Of a stretch of 64,000 nucleotides of DNA, positions 48,121 through 56,669 are shown piece after piece. The stretch lies in the NCBI RefSeq assembly GCF_020023735.2, contig NZ_CP076444.2, positions 1,193,501 to 1,257,500 of the forward strand, read 5' to 3'. Below the pieces are notes generated by a model. That model ran no database searches, was not told the origin of the DNA, and was given only the letters and a program-made list of their open reading frames with translations. Numbering within the stretch: the stretch's first letter is position 1; each line of letters starts with the position of its first letter. A program made the translations under genes and the position numbers. Source of the stretch: Mycoavidus sp. HKI. Lineage in GTDB: Bacteria > Pseudomonadota > Gammaproteobacteria > Burkholderiales > Burkholderiaceae.

Positions 48121-48303
48121 GAGCGCGCCACGGCAAAAAAAGCGCGCGCATCCTGGCAAAGGTTTACGATTATGGCAGAGTTCACCGAAGCCGCCGAATA
48201 TCTGTCGGAAATTCGGCCAGCCGTTTGTATTTATGGCTCGGCACGTTTAAAACCCGATACGCCCTACCGCGCTTCATTAAGCCGGTTCGAGCGTCTTTTT
48301 TAG
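48121..48303 (+). pseudogene. LOG-family (TIGR00730) Rossmann-fold gene, N-terminal fragment
   Basis: The plus strand reads SWQRFTIMAEFTEAAEYLSE followed by IRPAVCIYGSARLKPDTPY, then leaves the family pattern and stops at 48301-48303. The match is to the N-terminus of LOG/TIGR00730 Rossmann-fold proteins (cytokinin-riboside phosphoribohydrolase-like), which have IRPAVSIFGSAR at this place. The nucleotide-binding core that should follow is missing: the sequence runs straight into the 3' end of the phosphopantetheinyl transferase gene, whose stop overlaps this stop. It is too short to fold and looks like a gene cut when the neighbouring block arrived. Confidence 0.6.
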
Positions 48304-49070
48304 CGTGCGTGACACAGCCCACCCTCCAGCAGTTCCTCTTTAACCAACGGCACACTATTTCTCATGATTAACGTCTGCTTTGCACTGCCAAAACGTTCAG
48401 CACAGACTGCCACCAGATAATCTGCAGCAGGCTTAAACTGCCAAAACTGCCAGCGGGACGGCTGATCATTTAAAGCAGGATGAATTGAAATTCCTATCTC
48501 GCGATCTGCTGCAAAATGAAAGCCAAATTGATCCAACGGAATCGATAATCCCATGCCGCGAGCTTTGATATAGGACTCTTTAAGTGTCCAATATTGAAAA
48601 AAACGCTGGTATTGTGTTTCTATAGGTAACTCACTCAATGCTCTCACTTCAGCCGGTGAAAAATAATGCTGAGCGATTTCAAGTGGAGCCTGACGCAGAC
48701 GGACATTTTCCGTATCAACGCCCAATGCATTGCCACTCGTCACACCGAGCACGATCAGGCTTTGTGTGTGAGACAGATTGAATGAGATTTTTTGCGACAG
48801 ATGAGCGTTAGCAATTTCCGGCCGGCCGTAGGCATTGGCTGCAAATAACCATTGCTCCGGTGCTATCGGTGCATAGCGTGATAAAACGGTACGCACCAAT
48901 GCTCGTGTAATGAGATAGCGGCGTTGATCTTTAACAAAATAAAACCGTTTTTCTTGCTGCCGCTCGGCTTGCGTCAAGAGACGCCGGTACTGATTGAGTA
49001 GCGACTCATCCTGTATCGCGTCAAAGAAGACAAACCACAAATCGATTTTTTCAGGAGTCAGTTCTAACAT
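48300..49070 (-). CDS. 4'-phosphopantetheinyl transferase (Sfp type)
   Basis: 256 residues, typical of the Sfp/EntD group. Conserved blocks are NAYGRPEIA, ISFNLSHTQSL, the Mg-binding GVDTENV, and FFQYWTLKESYIKARGMGL. The enzyme moves the phosphopantetheine arm of coenzyme A onto the serine of carrier domains. The window encodes nine PKS carrier domains that need it. It is the last gene of a three-gene minus-strand group (PfaD-type reductase, metallophosphoesterase, this gene) with gaps of 50 and 47 bp, so it is probably co-transcribed with them. Its 3' end overlaps the truncated LOG fragment. Confidence 0.92.
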   Translation of the reverse strand: MLELTPEKIDLWFVFFDAIQDESLLNQYRRLLTQAERQQEKRFYFVKDQRRYLITRALVRTVLSRYAPIAPEQWLFAANAYGRPEIANAHLSQKISFNLSHTQSLIVLGVTSGNALGVDTENVRLRQAPLEIAQHYFSPAEVRALSELPIETQYQRFFQYWTLKESYIKARGMGLSIPLDQFGFHFAADREIGISIHPALNDQPSRWQFWQFKPAADYLVAVCAERFGSAKQTLIMRNSVPLVKEELLEGGLCHAR

Positions 49071-49117
49071 GATTAAGACTGATGTATGGACGGTTGCTTA
49101 AGAGCAGTTTCGAGGTT

Positions 49118-49879
49118 TTAAGTTTCGTAGATACAGAGTAATTGTTTGGCTGCAATGTGGGTTTCCCGCGGATATCCGAAGGCATTATTAATATACGAAA
49201 TACCTTCGATCTTGACGCTGCGATTAACATGGCTATGGCCATAGACATGGATGGTTGAAGCCAGCTGCCGAACCTGCTTTTCAAGGAGGTGGGTTCCCAA
49301 GATTGGATAAAGCGTTCTTTTCTCGAGCGGAATATAGGCTGGCATCAGATCAATCCGTGGCAAAAAATGGGAGAATGAAATCACCGTTTGATTAAGGTTG
49401 CTAAATAGCGGTTCATTCAATTGCACAAAATGTGCCGTAATATCGTGTGCGCTGAAATGCTCGGGCCAACGGCAAGCATGATAGTCCGCCCACGTGGCGA
49501 AAATTTCTGTGCTCGGCTGGCCAAACGAATAATCGTACCAACCCAAAAGAGGAATAATCGACAACGATCCGCGATGAAATGCTTGCATTGAAGCGCCGCA
49601 ATTTTCAACTAAGGTACAAATCTGTTGAAATTTGTCTAGCGATTGACGATCAGGCCCATCCCGAATGACCCATAGGTCATGGTTTCCAGGCACATAGAGG
49701 ACTTTTTTAAAGCGGCTCGCCAACGTTTTCAGACACCACTCAAGCAGTAGCAAAGAATCAGAAACATCGCCAGCCAGGATTAATACATCGTCACGATAGT
49801 CATCAGTAGACAGCTGCGCGATCCATTGCTTGTTAAGGTCGTAATCGATATGCAAATCCGACAGCGCAAAGACCCTCAT
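49118..49879 (-). CDS. Calcineurin-like metallophosphoesterase
   Basis: 253 residues with the full metallophosphoesterase set: SDLHIDYD at the N-terminus (Asp and His), ILAGDVSDS (Asp), VPGNHDLW (Asn-His-Asp), and VYGHSHVNRS near the C-terminus. These residues bind two metal ions and hydrolyse phosphoesters. The substrate cannot be inferred. It lies between the PfaD-type reductase and the phosphopantetheinyl transferase with short gaps, so it is probably translated from the same transcript. A link to the polyketide pathway, for example phosphate removal from an intermediate or recycling of carrier-protein arms, is only a guess from position. Confidence 0.85.
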   Translation of the reverse strand: MRVFALSDLHIDYDLNKQWIAQLSTDDYRDDVLILAGDVSDSLLLLEWCLKTLASRFKKVLYVPGNHDLWVIRDGPDRQSLDKFQQICTLVENCGASMQAFHRGSLSIIPLLGWYDYSFGQPSTEIFATWADYHACRWPEHFSAHDITAHFVQLNEPLFSNLNQTVISFSHFLPRIDLMPAYIPLEKRTLYPILGTHLLEKQVRQLASTIHVYGHSHVNRSVKIEGISYINNAFGYPRETHIAAKQLLCIYET

Positions 49880-49929
49880 GATTTAGTCATTTTTCGTATT
49901 AGCTTGAGAAAGAATGAAATGGGCAAGGG

Positions 49930-51357
49930 TCATGATACAAGTTCCTGTTGCTGGGTTAAGAATCGCTCGTAATGGGCGCGCATCTGCTGAGCTGTGGCAT
50001 CCATCAACTTAATTCCGATCCCATCGACATGGCGCTGCTCCCAAGACTCCAAAGGCGTTCCTTTGACCCATTGATTAAACGCACCCAAAGCTGGCCCAGT
50101 ATGCACTTGATAATTGACCAGGTCGTCCGGTGAGCCGCTAAATGCGAGCCGGGTGGAGTACGCGAAATACCATCGAAACACTAGCGCCATCCGGTATTTG
50201 GGATTGCTCTGCGCCTTCGCGAGATCCTGCGTCCGGCCGCGCGACTGCAAATGGCGTTCGGTCTCGGTCCAAACCTCGGCTAAACTGCGCTTGAAGTAAC
50301 TTCGCTCGAGCTGGCCTTTGAGTGCAGCGGGAATGTCATCCAGGCTTTCGTAGTGACTATACAAGGCAAAAAGTTTATTGGCCCGCATCGGGAACAGTAA
50401 GCTTTTTTTAAGCACCTGAACGCGCGCCCCCATTTCGAACATATCCCCTGCCGGCGCATACGCCATGTCATGAATGCTAGCTTGCTGCAGCATTGCCTTA
50501 ACTTCTTTGGTGGCGCCAGCCTCCACCGTACACTGGTTGATCGAGCCGGTTAAAATAAAATCCGCCCCCATCGCGAACGCAGCAGTGGCGGAAGCCGGTG
50601 TACCGATACCGCCGGCCAGTCCCACACACACCGGATCTTGATAACTGTATTGCGCCACTAAAGTCTGCCGCAGTTGTTGCATCGCCGGCAAGAGGATAGT
50701 TGGGATGCCGCCATCGGTATGTCCGCCAGAATCAGCTTCCACGCAAATATCGTGACTCATCGGAACGTATTGCGCTAATGCGGCCTGCTCGGCGGTGATG
50801 GCGCCTTCTTTTTGCAACGCATCCACCAGGTGAGCGGGCGCCGGGCTCATGAAGGCTTGCGCCACCTCCAGACGCGAGACCTTGCCCAGTACTCGGTGGG
50901 CGCACTGAATCATGCCGCTTGCATCGCGGCTCAGCCCTTTGACGCGGAACAAGACTAAGGCCGGCGTCATTTGCATAAAGGCTGCCGCTTCGATATGGCG
51001 CACCCCGTACTTCAAATACAAATCAATCGTAGCCCGTTCAAGATCTGGCTCAACGTAATCAGCCAGCAGGTTCAAACCATATGGCGCACCGTCGCTAAGT
51101 TCTGATTGAATGGTCTGAATCGCGGCTTCGATGGCCTTTAGGGTCAGGCCACCCGTCCCTAGGTAGCCGATCATGCCGGCTTGGCCCAGCCGCACTACCA
51201 GAGCAGTGGAAGTGGTGCCGCGGTACATTGCACCGGCCACATAGGCATACTTCAAGCCATAGCGCGCGCGAAAGGCTCGGCTGCCCAAGGACTGAGCCTC
51301 GGAGGTAGGTGCTGCGGGGGCAATATCTTCTGTTTTGTACATTTGCATGAGACACAT
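49930..51357 (-). CDS. PfaD-family trans-acting enoyl reductase (FMN-dependent)
   Basis: 475 residues, the size of PfaD and of the stand-alone enoyl reductases of trans-AT PKS pathways. Family features are the FMN TIM-barrel with MIGYLGTGGL, EADSGGHTDGG, GLAGGIGTPASATAAFAMGA and the C-terminal PfaD extension (KYRMALVFRWYFAYSTRLAFSG split around these residues). The family reduces enoyl-thioester intermediates on the PKS. Both PKSs in the window have DH and KR in every extension module but no enoyl reductase, so this protein could saturate chosen positions. It is the first gene of the three-gene group ending with the phosphopantetheinyl transferase. Other in-frame ATGs at 51348 and 51342 are possible starts; the one at 51348 has GGA eight bases upstream. 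Confidence 0.92.
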   Translation of the reverse strand: MCLMQMYKTEDIAPAAPTSEAQSLGSRAFRARYGLKYAYVAGAMYRGTTSTALVVRLGQAGMIGYLGTGGLTLKAIEAAIQTIQSELSDGAPYGLNLLADYVEPDLERATIDLYLKYGVRHIEAAAFMQMTPALVLFRVKGLSRDASGMIQCAHRVLGKVSRLEVAQAFMSPAPAHLVDALQKEGAITAEQAALAQYVPMSHDICVEADSGGHTDGGIPTILLPAMQQLRQTLVAQYSYQDPVCVGLAGGIGTPASATAAFAMGADFILTGSINQCTVEAGATKEVKAMLQQASIHDMAYAPAGDMFEMGARVQVLKKSLLFPMRANKLFALYSHYESLDDIPAALKGQLERSYFKRSLAEVWTETERHLQSRGRTQDLAKAQSNPKYRMALVFRWYFAYSTRLAFSGSPDDLVNYQVHTGPALGAFNQWVKGTPLESWEQRHVDGIGIKLMDATAQQMRAHYERFLTQQQELVS

Positions 51358-51674
51358 CCATTTGTTGAGATGCTACAAATCAAGCTCCAAGATTAGCAGC
51401 ATGAACGGGGACGAGCAGCACGCTGTCTCTAGCCACCACGGTTGCAGCTAACAGGCCAGCTGTTGGCGCCTCCCCCCGAAAACATAAACGCCCTGATTTC
51501 TCAAAATTATCTTCAATACGATGAATAGAATTTTTTGCTAAGCGCCGGTATTGTGCAAATTAACGTATTCCGCTCATTTGCGCAATATAGGCGCCGGCAG
51601 AGTGTCTGAGAATTGCCTAAAAATTTCACTAAAAATTCAAAGCTATTTTATTGAAACACCGCCTCGGCAATATT
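51358..51674. other. Intergenic region between the PfaD-type gene and amn
   Basis: This 317-bp stretch lies between two minus-strand genes and should contain the promoter of the PfaD group. I see no clear promoter hexamers or terminator. Next to amn it contains a degenerate second copy of the last codons of amn (51648-51674). Otherwise I recognise nothing in it. Confidence 0.4.
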
Positions 51675-53168
51675 TTATTGAAATGCTACCTCAGCAAAAC
51701 TGCGCAGTTTACGGCTATGCAATTTATCTAGGCCGTTTTCGCGCAGTAACTCCATCGCACGCACACCAATTTTTAAATGCTGGCTGATTTGCGTGCGATA
51801 AAATGTGTTTGCCATTCCAGGTAGTTTTAATTCGCCATGTAGCGGTTTGTCAGAAACGCATAAAAGCGTGCCATAAGGCACTCGGAAACGAAACCCATTG
51901 GCTGAGATCGTAGCGCTTTCCATATCAAGTGCAATCGCGCGGCTTTGCGATAGCCGGCGGATCGGCTCATGGTGGCTGCGTAACTCCCAATTACGATCAT
52001 CCACGCTCGCTACCGTGCCAGTACGCATCACGCGCTTTAACGCTAAGCCTTCAAGCTGCGTGACATCGGCCACCGCCCGTTCCAGCGCCACCTGCACCTC
52101 AGCCAATGCCAGAATCGGTACCCAAAGTGGCAAATCCGCATCGAGTACATGGTCTTCGCGGACATAACCATGCGCCAACACATAATCGCCTAGCCGCTGC
52201 GAATTACGCAAGCCGGCGCAATGGCCCAGCATAATCCACGCGTACGGACGCAAAACAGCGATATGATCGGTGATTGTTTTAGCATTAGAAGGCCCCACGC
52301 CAATATTTACCATCGTGATACCAGAGCCATCTGCACGCTTTAGATGATAGGCAGGCATCTGCGGTAAGCGCGCGGGCGCGACCCCTTCAACGCTCCTCTG
52401 AACGCTATGCACCGCGAGATTGGCATTCTGCGTCACGACATCGCCGGGTTCGATAAAAGCCACATACTGGCTGCGATATGCGCTCTCAACCGGGTCGCTG
52501 GCAAGCGACATTAAAGTACGCCCGAGTTGCACAAATTCATCGATGTAAAATTGATAATTCGTATACAGCACATAGTTCTGAAAATGCGCCGGCGAAGTCG
52601 CCGTGTAATGCTTGAGCCGATGTAAAGAGAAATCAACCCGTGGCGCAGTAAAGAGCGCCAGTGGATAGGGCTCGCCAGGCGATGGCTGATAGGTACCGTT
52701 CACAATACAATCATCGAAAGCAGCTAAATCAGGCATATCAAAAATATCGCGCATTTGACTGAGCTGATCATAATCCAGCGCACCCTCTAGATGAATGCCC
52801 TCGGCAAACGCAAAATGGATTGGGATCGGTTGCCCCGATAAACCCACTTCAAGCTGCACTGAATGATTGCTGGCCAACAAGCTAAATTGCTGCCGATAGT
52901 AATAATCAAACAAATCTGGGCGCGTCAGGGTCGTATCAAACACCCCAGGACCTGACACAAAGCCATAAGCTAAGCGTGAATCAAGCCGAGTATTGTGCTT
53001 GATGCGCACCCTCACAAATGGGTAATACGCGCGCACCCGAGTTTTAAACTGTTCACCGCGCTGATAACGTGCAAAGGCATCCCGCAAGGTGGCCGTGCTC
53101 ATCGCATAGAGTTCGGCGACGCGATCAACAGCTAACATTGGATCTGCAATTTGCTCAGTGGTTATCAT
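51675..53168 (-). CDS. amn: AMP nucleosidase
   Basis: 497 residues, the usual length. The N-terminal regulatory domain (MLAVDRVAELYAMSTATLRD, RVRAYYPFVRVRI) precedes the nucleoside-phosphorylase-like catalytic half, with TMVNIGVGPSNAKTITDH-type and ALDMESATISANG segments; the latter holds the Met-Glu-Ser that binds the ribose. It splits AMP into adenine and ribose 5-phosphate in the cytoplasm. The start has AGGAG ten bases upstream. It is a chromosomal housekeeping gene on the right side of the trans-acting PKS gene block. The C-terminus ends FAEVAFQ; a decayed copy of this tail follows the stop. Confidence 0.93.
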   Translation of the reverse strand: MITTEQIADPMLAVDRVAELYAMSTATLRDAFARYQRGEQFKTRVRAYYPFVRVRIKHNTRLDSRLAYGFVSGPGVFDTTLTRPDLFDYYYRQQFSLLASNHSVQLEVGLSGQPIPIHFAFAEGIHLEGALDYDQLSQMRDIFDMPDLAAFDDCIVNGTYQPSPGEPYPLALFTAPRVDFSLHRLKHYTATSPAHFQNYVLYTNYQFYIDEFVQLGRTLMSLASDPVESAYRSQYVAFIEPGDVVTQNANLAVHSVQRSVEGVAPARLPQMPAYHLKRADGSGITMVNIGVGPSNAKTITDHIAVLRPYAWIMLGHCAGLRNSQRLGDYVLAHGYVREDHVLDADLPLWVPILALAEVQVALERAVADVTQLEGLALKRVMRTGTVASVDDRNWELRSHHEPIRRLSQSRAIALDMESATISANGFRFRVPYGTLLCVSDKPLHGELKLPGMANTFYRTQISQHLKIGVRAMELLRENGLDKLHSRKLRSFAEVAFQ

Positions 53169-53408
53169 GCTTAATAAACTCCTGAATAGATGGGCGCGCT
53201 CTTGACCACCCTCGCCCGCTTACCCTGCCTATGCTTTACTTTAGCCTTCGCAAGGCTAAAGGCAGAGTTTTCTACTGTAAGCTAAAAAGTGTAGCATTCT
53301 TGCAGTGCAAATACGTAGCCCGCCCAATTTTTGTTTTGCGGCAGGTATGCTAGGTAGGTTTGCTAAAATCCTCCTTTCTGTCAAATCAAGCTGGTACTTT
53401 AAATCCGC

Positions 53409-54386
53409 ATGGCTGTTTTCACCCCTGTCACCGAACCGCAACTTGCGCATTGGCTGCAACACTATTCGCTTGGACCCGTCCTCAGCTTACGTGGCATTAC
53501 TGCGGGCATTGAGAACAGCAATTTTTTTCTCACCACCGGCAGCGGTCATTATGTGTTGACGATTTTTGAAAAACTGACCGCTAGCGAGCTGCCGTTTTAT
53601 CTTAAGCTTATGCAGCATTTGGCTGCGCATCAGGTGCCGGTGCCAGATCCAGTGGTGCGCAATGACGGTACGTTATTTGGCGAACTATGCGGCAAGCCGG
53701 CTACCATCGTGACCAAACTAGAGGGCGCGGCCCAGTTCGTACCCAGTGCACATCATTGTGCTCAAGTTGGGAAAATGCTGGCGCAGATGCACCTGGCTGG
53801 GCGCACTTTTTCATTAGCGCAATCCAATTTACGTGGCCTAAGGTGGCAGCAGCAGGCGGCAAGCGCGGTCGATGCTTTTTTGACCGCATCACAGCGCGAG
53901 CTCTTACAGACTGAACTTGCGTTCCAACAAAATTTACAGATAAGTGCTGACTATCTTGCGTTACCTGAGGGGCCGTGTCATTGCGATCTGTTTCGCGATA
54001 ATGTACTTTTTGTACCGGCGCAGGCAACTCATCAAAATGAACGTCTAAGTGGTTTTTTTGATTTTTATTTTGCGGGCGTGGATAAATGGCTGTTTGATAT
54101 CGCAGTGAGTGTGAATGATTGGTGTATTGAACCTTTAAGCGGTGAGTTCGATCCCGTGCGGATACAGGCATTTTTACTGAGCTATCAAGCAGTGCGCCCG
54201 TTTACTGCATGCGAAACATTATGCTGGCACGCACTGTTGCGCGCCGCTGCATTGCGCTTTTGGTTATCACGACTTTATGATATTTACTTGCCGCGTCAGG
54301 CCACAATGCTTGAACCTCATGACCCTGCGCATTTTGAGCGGATACTGCGCGCTCATATAACGGTAGCAGCTTTACCGTCAGTTTAA
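53409..54386 (+). CDS. thrB: Homoserine kinase (ThrB, aminoglycoside-phosphotransferase fold)
   Basis: 325 residues, matching the APH-fold homoserine kinase used by beta- and gammaproteobacteria such as Pseudomonas rather than the GHMP type of E. coli. Key segments are [16 protein letters not shown] (N-lobe loop), [15 protein letters not shown] with the catalytic Asp and Mg-binding Asn, and [15 protein letters not shown], which supplies the second metal ligand. It phosphorylates homoserine on the route to threonine. It is read away from amn. The gene for a BPSS1780-type membrane protein follows about 200 bp later, an arrangement I recall from Burkholderia. Confidence 0.93.
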   Translation: MAVFTPVTEPQLAHWLQHYSLGPVLSLRGITAGIENSNFFLTTGSGHYVLTIFEKLTASELPFYLKLMQHLAAHQVPVPDPVVRNDGTLFGELCGKPATIVTKLEGAAQFVPSAHHCAQVGKMLAQMHLAGRTFSLAQSNLRGLRWQQQAASAVDAFLTASQRELLQTELAFQQNLQISADYLALPEGPCHCDLFRDNVLFVPAQATHQNERLSGFFDFYFAGVDKWLFDIAVSVNDWCIEPLSGEFDPVRIQAFLLSYQAVRPFTACETLCWHALLRAAALRFWLSRLYDIYLPRQATMLEPHDPAHFERILRAHITVAALPSV

Positions 54387-54584
54387 TTTTTTAGCCACTC
54401 TGCAAGCTATATATGCATATCAAGACAGCCACCGCCCAGCTTGGATCTTTGTGGTTTAAGGTGTTCGCCCCTTAAGTCGCGATTATTTTGCATGGCTAGG
54501 CGGCTAGCATCAGTTAAAATTGACCTACTCGCACATCACGGCCACGGCGTTGTCATGGCTTTAACTTTGAGAATAACCAATACT

Positions 54585-55403
54585 ATGCATTTTAATAAAG
54601 TTCCCGCCAAAGCTGGCTATCTATGGTTTGAACAGGGGCTCCAGCTCTTTTGGAAAAACTTAGCCATTTTTTTGATTGGCTCTTTATGCTATTCGCTTTT
54701 GATGATGCCGCTCTCGGCTATGCCGATGCTGCTGAGCCATATATTGCCGCAGCTTCTATTTCCGCTGATCTCAATCTGCTTTATGACAGTCTGCCGCAAT
54801 ACACTCAAGCAAGAGCCCACTGCACCTGCCGCGTTATTCAACAGCTTACGCCTCACCTTTAGCAAGGCGACGGTGTGGCGGCTGCTTTTACTCGGTTTGT
54901 ACTATACATTAGCGCTATTGATCATGTTTGCCGCCTCAGCATTGGTAGATAGTGGTTTATTAGTGCGCCTGGCATTATCTCCCAGCAGTCTCAAGCCGGA
55001 GATGCTAGAAAGCGGTCGTTTGACACTGTCCATCTTGGTAATGGCAGCCATCTACATACCCGTTTCCATGATGTTTTGGTTTGCGCCAGCTCTCAGCGCG
55101 TGGCATCAAGTGCCTTTGCGTAAAACGCTTTTTTTTAGCATGGTCGTGTGTTGGCGTAACCTGAGCGCTTTTATGCTCAATGGCTTAGTCTTGGCGGGTT
55201 TTGGCGTCGCCTTATTTGGTGCATTGATCCTCTTATTTAAGCTAGGGGGTATTGAGCAAACGCCACAGATGTTAGCGTTTGTCGTCTCTATCATTGTGAT
55301 GCCCATTTCCTTTTGCGCACATTATGCCAGCTATGTCGGCTGCTTCTCCAAAGAACCTAAGCATCCGCCATCAGTTAGCCATCAAGAAACAAATTTTAAG
55401 TAA
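54585..55403 (+). CDS. BPSS1780-family inner-membrane protein
   Basis: 272 residues from the ATG at 54585 (MHFNKVPAKAGYLWFEQG), the usual beginning of this Burkholderia family. Upstream in-frame ATGs at 54555 and 54441 add residues with no family likeness and lack ribosome-binding sites. Hydrophobic segments suggest about six membrane helices (for example LAIFLIGSLCYSLLMMPL, LLLLGLYYTLALLIMFAA, VVSIIVMPISFCAHYASYVG). No catalytic motif is visible and the function is unknown. The C-terminus is short and polar. Its position after thrB is its main context. Confidence 0.75.
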   Translation: MHFNKVPAKAGYLWFEQGLQLFWKNLAIFLIGSLCYSLLMMPLSAMPMLLSHILPQLLFPLISICFMTVCRNTLKQEPTAPAALFNSLRLTFSKATVWRLLLLGLYYTLALLIMFAASALVDSGLLVRLALSPSSLKPEMLESGRLTLSILVMAAIYIPVSMMFWFAPALSAWHQVPLRKTLFFSMVVCWRNLSAFMLNGLVLAGFGVALFGALILLFKLGGIEQTPQMLAFVVSIIVMPISFCAHYASYVGCFSKEPKHPPSVSHQETNFK

Positions 55404-55471
55404 TTGATTATTAAATATTTTTAGACTCAACCTTGAAACATAGACACACGTTGCAAATGTTGAAATGTCAG

Positions 55472-55517
55472 TGTGCGATTTACAGACACAGTTTCAATTA
55501 AGTCTGTAAATCGCACA
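55472..55517. repeat. Perfect 16-bp inverted repeat between convergent genes
   Basis: The arms 55472-55487 and 55502-55517 are exact reverse complements (left arm tgtgcgatttacagac) with a 14-base loop. It sits between the membrane-protein gene (ends 55403, plus) and the Rpn gene (ends 55520, minus). It could end both transcripts, although no T-run follows on either strand, or be the end of a mobile unit carrying the Rpn gene. Confidence 0.6.
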
Positions 55518-55519
55518 TA

Positions 55520-56440
55520 TTACATAAGCGCTAAAATTTTATCGTCAGAAAGCTTGGTCACTTGCTTGATAAAATCAAGCGCCGCCCCTCTCACCAACAT
55601 ATTTCTAGCTATTTCAAGCGTTGCTTCTTGCAAACCTTTTTGCTGCCCTTCTTGCAAGCCTTTTTGATGTCCTTTCTCAATACCTTCCTCAATCCAAGAT
55701 TGTGCAATCGACATAATGTCCTCCTGATAATGTGGTGCATGGTTAATCACAAATTGAACAAACTCCTGTTTATCCATTCCTCGACCTTCTTTTACCAGAT
55801 AATATAGCACCCCTCTTATTTTTTCAAGCGCTAATGGATAGCGCTCAAAGAGTTCAAATACCTTAGGCACGAGTTGCTGCAAATCCCAGTTGTAGATATA
55901 TTTTTGCGCTAATTCCATTACCGCACAACGCTTATGCGTCATTAATACATCATCCGGTATTGCTGATAGCGCAATCAGTTGGATGGATTTTGTCAGCGCA
56001 AATATTTCTTGTGCTATTGCTTTGTGCCTGAAGCATTCCAAAAGGCTAAGCGGGCCTCTATAAGGAGCTGTCCCTCGATAAAAAATCAGCGGCAGGACCA
56101 CGGGTAGCAAGGTATCACCTTGATTAAGGTGCTGCTTCATAATGGCGCTTTGATAGCGCCATAACTTAAAAGGGGTCAGCTTGCCTACAGCACTCTCGTG
56201 TTCGAGCAAAATATACGCCGAGCCTTGGTCTTTCGCCACGCGAATTGAATAGACGAGATCGCAGTAATGTTGGCTTAAATTGTCCTCAACGAAGGCGCCC
56301 GGAGCAAGCGCCAACGTATTAAAATCAAACTGTTCTTGTAAAGAGGACGGCAAATGTGTTTGCAGAAATTCTTTGGCAATCTCCACATCCATCAAAAACA
56401 GCTTGCATAATGCATCATGCGGCATCGGTAAGTAGCTCAT
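55520..56440 (-). CDS. Rpn family recombination-promoting nuclease / YhgA-like transposase
   Basis: 306 residues, full length for the family. The N-terminal half has the typical MPHDALCKLFLMDVEIAKEF start, then LVYSIRVAKDQGSAYILLEH, which holds the PD-(D/E)XK-type acidic residues, and PVVLPLIFYRG. The C-terminus ends with the usual glutamine/glycine repeat (KGLQEGQQKGLQEA) and a helical tail. Characterised E. coli Rpn proteins are DNA endonucleases that raise RecA-independent recombination. It stands alone between the thrB region and uvrD, flanked by an inverted repeat on its 3' side and hairpin-rich sequence on its 5' side. This suggests an inserted unit. Confidence 0.85.
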   Translation of the reverse strand: MSYLPMPHDALCKLFLMDVEIAKEFLQTHLPSSLQEQFDFNTLALAPGAFVEDNLSQHYCDLVYSIRVAKDQGSAYILLEHESAVGKLTPFKLWRYQSAIMKQHLNQGDTLLPVVLPLIFYRGTAPYRGPLSLLECFRHKAIAQEIFALTKSIQLIALSAIPDDVLMTHKRCAVMELAQKYIYNWDLQQLVPKVFELFERYPLALEKIRGVLYYLVKEGRGMDKQEFVQFVINHAPHYQEDIMSIAQSWIEEGIEKGHQKGLQEGQQKGLQEATLEIARNMLVRGAALDFIKQVTKLSDDKILALM

Positions 56441-56527
56441 TTAGCAATCGCCTAATCGTTGGTTAGTCACGTGCCACACATTCTGTCACGGCGTCCAAAC
56501 GATGAGTACTAGACCAAATGGCTAATT

Positions 56528-56630
56528 CGTTAGCCCTGAAAGGGGCCACCTCAGACAGCTACCGGCGGAGCCGGAGGCGCTCCGCACGCACGGCTCTTGG
56601 AGGAGAACGAGGCAGCAATGCCTCGTTTTT
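56528..56630 (+). terminator. Hairpin-rich stretch ending in a Rho-independent terminator
   Basis: The hairpin at 56607-56626 (acgaggca, loop gcaa, tgcctcgt) is followed by a T-run to 56630, a classic terminator reading to the right. Just before it, 56575-56596 can form another stem (gagccg...cggctc) with a domain V-like outline. No plus-strand gene ends here, so the terminator is either an orphan or the end of a lost element. Confidence 0.55.
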
Positions 56631-56669
56631 ACTCAACGTTAGATAATTGGACTGCGCTAGTGGCACTAT

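Noticed and set aside
48064..48159. N-terminal extension of DNA polymerase I
   Set aside because: The extra 32 residues do not resemble PolA; the frame there overlaps the LOG relic on the other strand.
48270..48300. tRNA-like T-loop (ggttcgag) followed by a T-run
   Set aside because: No acceptor, D or anticodon stems can be built around it, and the bases belong to the LOG relic reading frame.
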